A stretch of DNA of 64,000 bases from Flavobacterium sp. LHD-85 (GTDB lineage: Bacteria; Bacteroidota; Bacteroidia; Flavobacteriales; Flavobacteriaceae), in the NCBI RefSeq assembly GCF_030929595.1, contig NZ_JAVFVR010000008.1, forward strand, positions 1 through 64,000, written 5' to 3'. How positions within the stretch are numbered: position 1 is the first letter of the stretch; each line of letters starts with the position of its first letter. The notes beneath the pieces were generated by a model, which saw only the letters and a program-made list of their open reading frames with translations, had not been told where the DNA came from and made no database searches. The position numbers and the translations under genes were made by a program. This document shows, in pieces, positions 45,366-53,195 of this stretch.

Positions 45366-46010
45366 ATGGTTAAATGTATTATTTTCGATTGTGATGGAGT
45401 TTTAGTCGATACAGAGAAAATCGGTAACGGAATATTGCTTGCAATGGCGCAAGAACACGGATTTGAAATGGAACTAGAAGATGCGTACCGTCATTTTAAT
45501 GGAAGAAATCTAAAAGATTGTTTCAGACATATTGAAGAAGCAATCGATCAGAGACTTCCTGAAAATTTTGAAACAGAATATCGTGAAAAGAGTTTTGAAG
45601 CTTTTAAAACTCAGGTAAAACCAATGGAAGGTATTATTGATTTTATCGAAAATATTGAAAAATTGAAGATTCCGTACTGTGTTGCATCGAGCGGACCGGA
45701 AGAAAAAATTCGTTTGAATCTTGAAGTAGCTGGATTATTGGATAGATTTGAAAATAAAATATTCAGTTCGTATCAAATTGGCAGTTGGAAACCAGAACCG
45801 GGAATATTCCTTCATGCCGCTGCAGTAATGGGATTTGAAGTAAAAGATTGTATTGTGGTTGAAGACAGTAAAGCTGGCGTAAAAGCTGGTGTTGACGGCG
45901 GATTTAAGGTTTACGGTTTTGCAAATGGTTTTAATAACGAAGATTTAGAGGAAGAAGGAGCAGAGCTTTTTAGTTCTTATGAAGAATTAAGCGAAAAACT
46001 TGGAATCTAA
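45366..46010 (+). CDS. HAD-superfamily hydrolase, beta-phosphoglucomutase-like
   Basis: A 214-residue cytosolic HAD phosphatase: nucleophile motif IIFDCDGVLVDTE, Ser motif VASSGPEEKI, Lys motif SWKPEPGIFLHAA and acidic motif VVEDSKAGVKAG. The alpha-helical cap places it with beta-phosphoglucomutase and sugar-phosphate phosphatases. It could dephosphorylate a sugar phosphate from the surrounding pathways, but the substrate cannot be assigned. Monocistronic, with a terminator-like hairpin at 46050. Confidence 0.88.
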   Translation: MVKCIIFDCDGVLVDTEKIGNGILLAMAQEHGFEMELEDAYRHFNGRNLKDCFRHIEEAIDQRLPENFETEYREKSFEAFKTQVKPMEGIIDFIENIEKLKIPYCVASSGPEEKIRLNLEVAGLLDRFENKIFSSYQIGSWKPEPGIFLHAAAVMGFEVKDCIVVEDSKAGVKAGVDGGFKVYGFANGFNNEDLEEEGAELFSSYEELSEKLGI

Positions 46011-46049
46011 GTTTTGTTTCAAGTTTATTTTGTTTCAAGTTTCAAGTTA

Positions 46050-46086
46050 GACCCGACAGGTTTTTAAAACCTGTCGGGTTTGTTTT
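46050..46086 (+). terminator. Hairpin terminator after the HAD gene
   Basis: The stem ACCCGACAGGTTTT / AAAACCTGTCGGGTT is followed by TGTTTTTA. It also belongs to the 'acctgtaaggttttgaaaac' type of dispersed hairpin. Confidence 0.7.
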
Positions 46087-46098
46087 TACGATTAAATT

Positions 46099-46275
46099 AT
46101 TCCGGTAGGAATATCTGGTCGGTAGAAATATAAAAACGCATTTGCATAGTGTGTCCTGTAGGGACACCTGTTCTGTGTAATGAATTTTATTTGCGTATTC
46201 AAACGTTCCTACGGAACGTGTACCTCTGAATCTAATTAAAAAAATCTACCAACCAGACATTCCTACGGAATGAAT
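46099..46275. repeat. Nested dispersed palindrome, 'attcctacggaatg' family
   Basis: The outer arms are ATTCCGGTAGGAATATCTGG (46099) and CCAGACATTCCTACGGAATG (ending about 46273). The inner units GTCCTGTAGGGACACC and ACGTTCCTACGGAACGTG are small hairpins themselves. The rest of 46011-46542 (46276-46352) is AT-rich direct repetition of 'aattatcaaattctct' with no gene. Confidence 0.8.
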
Positions 46276-46352
46276 AACATCTTTTTGAACCTTGTCAAAG
46301 TTCAATTATCAAATTTTCTAATTATCAAATTCTCTAATTAAAATGTAATTTG

Positions 46353-46381
46353 TTGCATTAAAATAAAATTTTATATATTTG
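46353..46381 (+). promoter_or_regulatory. Promoter of the Y_Y_Y/LuxR-type regulator gene
   Basis: TTG (46353-46355), an 18-base spacer and TATATTTG (46374-46381) are an exact Bacteroidota promoter match. The leader of about 155 bases to the ATG at 46543 is unusually long. Confidence 0.75.
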
Positions 46382-46542
46382 AGTTTAAACATTCTCGTTT
46401 TTAGTTTGATAACAATGAATAATTGTTAATGGTACATTTAAAAGAGAATGTTTTTTGTCTAGAAAACGACTTTTCCCAAAGAAGCGTTTTCTGGATTGTG
46501 ATTCCAAAAAAATCACAGAACTAACCTACAGACCGCTACAGA

Positions 46543-49470
46543 ATGATGAAATTTAAAGCTAGAATTTTACTTCTATTCCTATTATTTTCTTCGATTATCA
46601 ATTCCCAAATCAAAAAGATTGGAGTTCCTTTTATAACCAACTATAGTCCGAAAACCTATAAAGCCGCATCAGAGAATTGGGATGTTTTGCAGGACTCGAA
46701 AGGTATGATGTTTTTTGCCAATCATTTTGGAATCATGCAGTTTGATGGCGTGCGTTGGGCCATTGTGACACAGCCAGAAAATCGCAGTATGGTTCGTTCC
46801 ATGGTAATTGATAAAAAGGATAAAATGTACGTTGGTGCTCAAGGCGATTTCGGATTTGTTGTTCAGTTTCCAAACGGGCAATATCAATATACATCTTTGG
46901 TGAAATTAGTTCCGAAATGGGCTCGAAATTTTGGAGATGTACTCCATACGGTCATTCGAAATGATGAAATTGTTTTTTTTTCTTATGAAAGGATTTTTAT
47001 TTATAAAAACAATACAATCAAAGTAATAAATGCAAAAACAGCTTTTGATGATTTCTTTGAAGTTGGAAAAGAAATTTATGTTTCAGACAATGAAAAAGGA
47101 TTATTAAAGCTAAAAAGCAATACGTTAATTCCTGTAGAAAATAGTCGGGAGTTTGTTGGATTGCAGGTTCGAAAGATCTTTCAAACTAAAAGTGGACTTT
47201 TGCTATTAACTCAAAAAAGTGGTCTTTTTACTTTCAGTGAAAATCAAATTAAACCATTTGAAACAGAAGTTGATTATTTGCTGAAGCAGAATCAGATTTC
47301 GGCTGGCATTGAACTTTCTGATGGTTATTTCGGAATTGGAACCCGTCAATCTGGATTGATCGTTATTGATAGTGAAGGACATTTGATTCAGCACATCGAC
47401 AAACAGATGGGACTTCAGAATGAGTATGTAACTAATTTTAAAATTGATAAGGAAGGCAATTTATGGGTAACGCTTAAAGGTGGAATTTCGCTGATTCAGA
47501 TTTCATCTCCTTTGTCAAAAATTATTGACGGTACGAATTCGGAAACGAAAATTTATTGTAGCCAGATTTACCAAAATAAATTGTATATCGGTACGGACAA
47601 TGGTGTATTTTGGCTGGATTGGGAGGCTTATAAAAGTGGGAAGAGAGAGAATGTAATTTTTCAGCATGTTTCTGGAATGTCAGAGAATGTCTGGAATGTG
47701 GGAGTTTTTGGCAATTTGTTAATGGCTTTTGAAAAAAATGGAATATTTGAAATCAACGGAAATTCCGCGAAAGCGTTGGCAAAAATTGATGGCGCTTGGC
47801 AGGGAATTCTAGTTCCTAATCGTCCTGATTTGCTTCTTGTTGGAGGTTATACGGGATTATATCTGCTAAAAAAAATAAACAGTTCTTGGGTTTTTCAACA
47901 TCGAATAAAAGGTTTTGAAGAAAGCAGCAGAATTATGGAAACCGATAAGTGGGGTAACATTTGGATTGCACATGGATACAAAGGAATTTACAAACTGAAA
48001 TTTAATGAGGCATTTGACTCTGTTGCTGATATTCAGTTTTATAATGACAAAAATGGCTTTCCGTCGAGTTTGTTTCTGAATACATTTAAAGTGGATAATC
48101 AGATTTTGTTTGGCACAACAAAAGGCGTTTACAGGCAAGATGTATCTTCAAAAAAAATGATTCCAGATCCAGTCTTTAAGAAATACTTGGGATTGGAAAA
48201 TCATATCCGATTATTAAAACCAGACCATCAGGATAATATTTGGTATGTTTCTGGGGAGAATACAGGAAAAATGAGCAAGCAGAAAAATGGAAGTTTTAAG
48301 ATTGAAGAACTTCCTTTTCGAAAACTTGGATATTTGTATGTTCCAGGTTTTGAAAATATTCAAACTACAAAAAGTGGCGATGTATTTTTCGGTACACAAG
48401 AAGGGCTGATTCATTATAGTGTCATTAAAAACAAGAAATATCAAACAAAATATAAAGCTGTCATTTCTGAAGTAAAGAGCATTTTTCCAAAAGATAGTCT
48501 TTTGTTTTCTAGCCGTTATGATATTCTTCCGAAGAAAACAGAATCACTAAACGACAAACTTTCAACGGTACTTTCATATTCTAATAATGCGCTTCATTTT
48601 TCTTTTGCTTCGCTTTGTTTTGAAGATGCGGAAGCAACAAAATACGAATATTGGCTGGAAGGTTTTGAACCGACATGGTCAGATTACAGCCTTCAGACGG
48701 AAAAAGAATATACCAATTTGCCTGAAAACGAATATGTTTTTCACGTAAGGGCAAAAAACATTTATGATGTGGTTAGCGAAGAAGCGGTTTTTAGATTTGA
48801 AGTTTTGCCGCCTTGGTACCGAACCATTTGGGCTTATATTTTATATTTGGCTCTTTTCGGTGTTTTAATTTATATCATTATCAAATATCAAAAAGGTGTT
48901 GCAGAACGCGAACGCGAACAATTAATTCTAAATCAGGAGAAAGAATTGCTTCGAAATCGTGCGGAATTAAACGAGCAAAAACTGGCATTGGAACAAGAAA
49001 ATATGGCGATTGTACGAGAGAATCTTCAAACAACCATAAATCTTAAAAATGCTAAAGTGGCTTCAAATACTGTCAATTTGATTCATTTAAATGAAATATT
49101 GCTTTCGATTAAAGACTTGATCGGACAGATCGATAAGAAAAATGATCCGAATGTAAACTTCGGCCTGCTGACAAAAATCAATAAGTTGATTGACCACGAA
49201 TTGCAAGGAGACAAACATTGGAATGAATTTGAAGAAATCTTCAATCAGTTGCATGACAATTTTATGCAGCGATTAAAATCGACTTATCCAGAATTGACTC
49301 CTCGTGATATGCGTTTGTGTGCATATTTGCGAATGAACTTTAATACAAAAGAAATTGCTCCGCTTTTAGGAATTTCTGTTCGAGGTGTTGAAGATACCCG
49401 TTATCGTATTCGTAAAAAATTACAGCTTCCATCGGATACTAATATCACCGAATTCATTCTTAATTTTTAA
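46543..49470 (+). CDS. Propeller / Y_Y_Y / LuxR-type one-component glycan regulator
   Basis: A 975-residue membrane regulator. A signal peptide (IINSQIKK) is followed by two-component-regulator propeller repeats (GNLWVTLKGGISLIQ; GNIWIAHGYKGIYKL), a Y_Y_Y domain (EYWLEGFEPTWSDYS), one membrane helix at ~757-780, a cytoplasmic coiled coil (~785-845) and a LuxR-type helix-turn-helix near the C-terminus (LTPRDMRLCAYLRMNFNTKE, then GISVRGVEDTRYRIRKKL). It has no kinase or receiver domain, so it probably signals directly across the membrane. It lies upstream of three secreted glucanase/chitinase genes and is their likely activator. Confidence 0.92.
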   Translation: MMKFKARILLLFLLFSSIINSQIKKIGVPFITNYSPKTYKAASENWDVLQDSKGMMFFANHFGIMQFDGVRWAIVTQPENRSMVRSMVIDKKDKMYVGAQGDFGFVVQFPNGQYQYTSLVKLVPKWARNFGDVLHTVIRNDEIVFFSYERIFIYKNNTIKVINAKTAFDDFFEVGKEIYVSDNEKGLLKLKSNTLIPVENSREFVGLQVRKIFQTKSGLLLLTQKSGLFTFSENQIKPFETEVDYLLKQNQISAGIELSDGYFGIGTRQSGLIVIDSEGHLIQHIDKQMGLQNEYVTNFKIDKEGNLWVTLKGGISLIQISSPLSKIIDGTNSETKIYCSQIYQNKLYIGTDNGVFWLDWEAYKSGKRENVIFQHVSGMSENVWNVGVFGNLLMAFEKNGIFEINGNSAKALAKIDGAWQGILVPNRPDLLLVGGYTGLYLLKKINSSWVFQHRIKGFEESSRIMETDKWGNIWIAHGYKGIYKLKFNEAFDSVADIQFYNDKNGFPSSLFLNTFKVDNQILFGTTKGVYRQDVSSKKMIPDPVFKKYLGLENHIRLLKPDHQDNIWYVSGENTGKMSKQKNGSFKIEELPFRKLGYLYVPGFENIQTTKSGDVFFGTQEGLIHYSVIKNKKYQTKYKAVISEVKSIFPKDSLLFSSRYDILPKKTESLNDKLSTVLSYSNNALHFSFASLCFEDAEATKYEYWLEGFEPTWSDYSLQTEKEYTNLPENEYVFHVRAKNIYDVVSEEAVFRFEVLPPWYRTIWAYILYLALFGVLIYIIIKYQKGVAEREREQLILNQEKELLRNRAELNEQKLALEQENMAIVRENLQTTINLKNAKVASNTVNLIHLNEILLSIKDLIGQIDKKNDPNVNFGLLTKINKLIDHELQGDKHWNEFEEIFNQLHDNFMQRLKSTYPELTPRDMRLCAYLRMNFNTKEIAPLLGISVRGVEDTRYRIRKKLQLPSDTNITEFILNF

Positions 49471-49509
49471 TTTTTTCTCCTATAAGTGAAATCTGAAGTG
49501 ATTTTATGC

Positions 49510-49602
49510 ATTTCATCGATGATTTGTTACATTTCTTCGATAGTACCGTAGTCAAACCGTAGTCGAAAATGTAAGTCTTGCCTGATTTTTTAGTTAATAT
49601 TG
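49510..49602 (+). promoter_or_regulatory. Candidate activator sites and promoter upstream of the GH16 gene
   Basis: Two phased direct repeats lie in the gap. ATTTCATCGATGA (49510) and ATTTCTTCGATAG (49531) have a 21-base period. ACCGTAGTC (49545) and ACCGTAGTC (49556) have an 11-base period. Both periods place the copies on one DNA face. A near-consensus -7 box TAATATTG lies at 49595-49602 without a good -33 element, as expected of an activator-dependent promoter. Confidence 0.5.
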
Positions 49603-49689
49603 CGCTGTTATTGTCGGAAAATACAATCTGTTTTTTGTAAAACAGCATTTATTGAAGAAATAACATTTACTAACTAAAACCTATTTAAA

Positions 49690-52600
49690 ATGAAGCAAAA
49701 AGACTTTTTTTTCGGCCGACCACCGAAAAGCAAATCCTATTTATTAAAACAATTTTGTGTAGCAGTTCTATTCTTACTGTTGCCATTTATTAAGACGCAA
49801 GCTCAATGTAATACATTGGTCTGGTCGGATGAATTTAATGGCACAACAGTAGATTTGACCAAATGGCAAAGCATTACAGGAAATGGATGTCCGTCGCTCT
49901 GCGGATTTGGAAATGCCGAGGCACAGCGCTATGATCCGAATCAGGCGACAATTGTAAAAGAAGGCGCAAACAGTTATTTGAACATTCAGGCAAAGTATGA
50001 GCCGAATGCTTCATTTCCAGATCAGCCGTATGCTTCCTCAAAATTGACTACAGAAGGAAAGTATTCTTTAAAATACGGAAGAGTTGAAGCCCGTATGAAG
50101 TTATCTAATGGGCAGGGAGCATGGCCAGCTTTTTGGATGCTTCCTGTAAATGGAAATTGGCCTTTTACTGGAGAAATTGATATTATGGAAGCCAAACACA
50201 GGAATCCGCAATCTGTAGATGGAACTATCCATTATGACGGAAACGGATATCATTTTACAGGTAGAAGCTATAGTTCTCCAACAGATTTATCTTCAGATTT
50301 TCATGTTTATGCGGTTGAATGGGGACCAAATTATATTAAATGGTTTGTTGATGATGTTTTATTTCATACAGCAACACCAAATACGACAGTTAACGGCGGA
50401 TGGCCTTTTAACGATAGTCAGTTTTATATCATTTTAAACCTTGCTGTTGGTAGTGCAGGAACGCCTTATACCAGTGTAAATGGAGCTGGAGTAGCGCCAG
50501 TTCCGGGTGATTTCCCAGCAAAATTACAAGTCGATTATGTTCGTGTTTACGATGGGAGTTTTAAATATGCGGTAACTGGCGATAACAAAGTTTACCAAAA
50601 TGAAACTAGTAAAACCTATTCTGTAAATGCAATTGCGGGGGCGACCTATAACTGGACTGTTCCAGCAGGAGCGACAATTGCATCAGGGCAGGGAACAAAT
50701 TCGATTACTGTAAATTGGGGAACTTCTGGAGGAGATGTTTCTGTAGCTGCAACAGTTTCTGGCTGTAATGTTAATACCTACAAATTGGCGGTTACAACTG
50801 AAGCTGCATTGCCAGTCGAAAAAATACATGAAGATTTTCAGAGCAATCGAAATGTATTGTATCCTGTAAAAACAGGAGTTTTGACAGAAGCTGTTGCGAA
50901 TCCTTCTGCTACAGGAATTAACACATCGGCTTTGGTTGGAAAATATGTTCGAAATTCAAGTGAATTGTATGATGTTTTGAATATCAGAAATGTAACGATC
51001 ACCAATGCGAATGATTATGTTTACGGAAGAAAAAGACTTTCGTTTGATATTTATACTTCGGCTCCTGTTGGGACAAAAATATCCATGCAGTTGGAAAATA
51101 GCAATGTAACAACAGCAACCAATTATCCGTCAGGAAGACATAGCGGTTTTAAAGCTACAACAACAGTTCAGAACAAATGGGAAACAATTGAATTTGAATT
51201 TGAAAAAGTAATTGATCCAAATACGAGTGCTTTGGCTATCAATAATGTCGTTATTCTTTTTGAATCGAATTCTAATTCTGGAGCGACATATTATTTTGAT
51301 AATCTGCTGACAAAAGCAGCGCCAGAGAAGCCAATTATTGCAACAGATGTTTTGCAAAATTATGATGGAGCAAATAAAATTATAAAAGGAACTACGACTG
51401 GAACATATTCTGTTGTGGCAAATCCAGGAGCAAATTCGGTTAACTCATCTGCAAATGTGGCGAAGTACGTTCGAAATGCATCAGAACAATACGATGTACT
51501 TTTCTTTAATACACAAACTTCAATTGAAGATGCTGGTTTATTTAAAAATCAGACCAATAAAATTATGATCGATGTCTATACAACGGCACCAATTGGTACG
51601 GTTGTAAGTATGAATTTTGAAAATAGTGCCACTTCGCTTCCAGCCAATTATCCGACAGGAAGAAATAGTAATTATGTAGCCATTACAACCAAACAAAATC
51701 AATGGGAAACATTAACTTTCTACTATAATTCCAGTCCGGATGCTGGAACTTCAAACTTAGCAGTAAATCAAATGGTTTTATTGTTTAATTCAGGTTCATA
51801 TACAAGCGACACTTATTATTTTGATAATATCAGAATTGGTTCAACCAAATTGCCAGATACGTTTACGCCAGGCGTTGTTTATGAAGATTATCAAACGATT
51901 CACAATATTACTTTTAGAGATGCCATTGGAACTTATACGGCAAATACAGCAAATCCAAATGCAAGTGGAATCAATACTTCTTCGAATGTTGGAAAATACG
52001 TTCGCAAGTCAACAGAATTGTATGATAATTTTTCATTCAATACGACTTTAAACAATATTGGAGATTTTAAAGCTGGAACAAAAAAATTCGCGATGGATGT
52101 TTATACTTCTGCGCCAGTTGGATCTATTATTTCATGGCAGGCAGAAAGCAGCGCTTCGGTTCCGTCCAATTATCCTGTGGGAAGACATAGTATTTATCAA
52201 GGAGTTGTAAAACAAAGCAATGCTTGGCATACTATTACTTTTACGTATGTAAGCACGCCAGATGCTTCGACTCCAGATAATGATGTCAACCGTTTTGTTT
52301 TCTTGTTTGAGCCGGGAACCAATTCTGGAAATACCTATTATTTTGATAATCTGAGAGCTTTAAATTTAGTCTCTACAGAAACGCCAAATGTGAATTTAGC
52401 TTTGGCTAAAATAGCAACGGCTTCGACATTAGAAAATACGACTTTTACTGCAAACCAAGCTACAGATGGAGATGGAGGTACAAGATGGGCGAGTTCTTTT
52501 GCCAATGCAACCGAATGGATTTATGTGGATTTAGGAAGTAATTACACTCTTAATCGCGTAGTATTAAAATGGGAGGCGGCTTATGCAACTCAATACAAAG

Positions 52601-53070
52601 TACAGCTTTCTGCAGATAATGTTTTTACAGAAAATGAAACAATCAATACACAAACGTCAAGTGATGGCGGAACGGATGATTTAGCGGTAAGCGGAACAGG
52701 AAGATATCTGCGTATTTTATGTACAGCAAAAGCTTTAGCTCCTTATGGATATTCATTGTATGAAATTGAAGCTTACGGATCTTCATCAACGGCTAGAATG
52801 GCTTTGAATGTTGAAGAAGAACCTCAAACGGAAGAAGCTGTTTTTGCAGTCTATCCAAATCCGACAACAAATTATGTTCAAGTTTCATCTCCTGAAAACT
52901 TAGACAATAAAGTCATTACGATTTATGACAATACTGGAAATTTAGTTTTACAGAATAAACCTCAAGGAAATGAAAGCGTAATTGACGTAAGTAAACTTCG
53001 CAGAGGAATCTATATTTTAAACTTCAAATCAGACCAAAAGAGCTGGAGTAAGAAGTTGATTAAGAAATAA
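49690..53070 (+). CDS. GH16 beta-1,3-glucanase, multimodular, T9SS-exported
   Basis: An 1126-residue secreted enzyme with a signal ending near KTQAQ. The GH16 laminarinase domain spans residues ~41-295, with catalytic motif GEIDIMEAKH (E162, D164, E167). A PKD-like domain (~296-375) follows. Three tandem ~170-residue jelly-roll-like modules come next (~377-545, 550-717, 730-895), each with a GKYVRNSSELYDV-type segment and a YYFDN ending. An F5/8-type C (CBM32-like) domain (~900-1035) and a T9SS type A sorting tail (VYPNPTTNYVQVSS) complete the protein. It should cleave beta-1,3-glucans such as laminarin or fungal wall glucan, outside the cell. Confidence 0.92.
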   Translation: MKQKDFFFGRPPKSKSYLLKQFCVAVLFLLLPFIKTQAQCNTLVWSDEFNGTTVDLTKWQSITGNGCPSLCGFGNAEAQRYDPNQATIVKEGANSYLNIQAKYEPNASFPDQPYASSKLTTEGKYSLKYGRVEARMKLSNGQGAWPAFWMLPVNGNWPFTGEIDIMEAKHRNPQSVDGTIHYDGNGYHFTGRSYSSPTDLSSDFHVYAVEWGPNYIKWFVDDVLFHTATPNTTVNGGWPFNDSQFYIILNLAVGSAGTPYTSVNGAGVAPVPGDFPAKLQVDYVRVYDGSFKYAVTGDNKVYQNETSKTYSVNAIAGATYNWTVPAGATIASGQGTNSITVNWGTSGGDVSVAATVSGCNVNTYKLAVTTEAALPVEKIHEDFQSNRNVLYPVKTGVLTEAVANPSATGINTSALVGKYVRNSSELYDVLNIRNVTITNANDYVYGRKRLSFDIYTSAPVGTKISMQLENSNVTTATNYPSGRHSGFKATTTVQNKWETIEFEFEKVIDPNTSALAINNVVILFESNSNSGATYYFDNLLTKAAPEKPIIATDVLQNYDGANKIIKGTTTGTYSVVANPGANSVNSSANVAKYVRNASEQYDVLFFNTQTSIEDAGLFKNQTNKIMIDVYTTAPIGTVVSMNFENSATSLPANYPTGRNSNYVAITTKQNQWETLTFYYNSSPDAGTSNLAVNQMVLLFNSGSYTSDTYYFDNIRIGSTKLPDTFTPGVVYEDYQTIHNITFRDAIGTYTANTANPNASGINTSSNVGKYVRKSTELYDNFSFNTTLNNIGDFKAGTKKFAMDVYTSAPVGSIISWQAESSASVPSNYPVGRHSIYQGVVKQSNAWHTITFTYVSTPDASTPDNDVNRFVFLFEPGTNSGNTYYFDNLRALNLVSTETPNVNLALAKIATASTLENTTFTANQATDGDGGTRWASSFANATEWIYVDLGSNYTLNRVVLKWEAAYATQYKVQLSADNVFTENETINTQTSSDGGTDDLAVSGTGRYLRILCTAKALAPYGYSLYEIEAYGSSSTARMALNVEEEPQTEEAVFAVYPNPTTNYVQVSSPENLDNKVITIYDNTGNLVLQNKPQGNESVIDVSKLRRGIYILNFKSDQKSWSKKLIKK

Positions 53071-53075
53071 TTTTA

Positions 53076-53127
53076 AATCCGTTGGGTGCAATTTTAAGGA
53101 GGGGATACCAATTGCACCTGGCGGATT
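53076..53127 (+). other. Intercistronic hairpin between GH16 and GH64 genes
   Basis: AATCCG and GGTGCAATT pair with AATTGCACC and CGGATT to give a strong interrupted stem. No T-run follows, so it is more likely an mRNA stability or processing hairpin than a terminator. It begins six bases after the GH16 stop. Confidence 0.6.
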
Positions 53128-53195
53128 ATTTAGTCATTTATTTGAAAGTGGCTTTGGTTTTAGAATCTATTTATTAATGCAAAAATTATTTAGAT

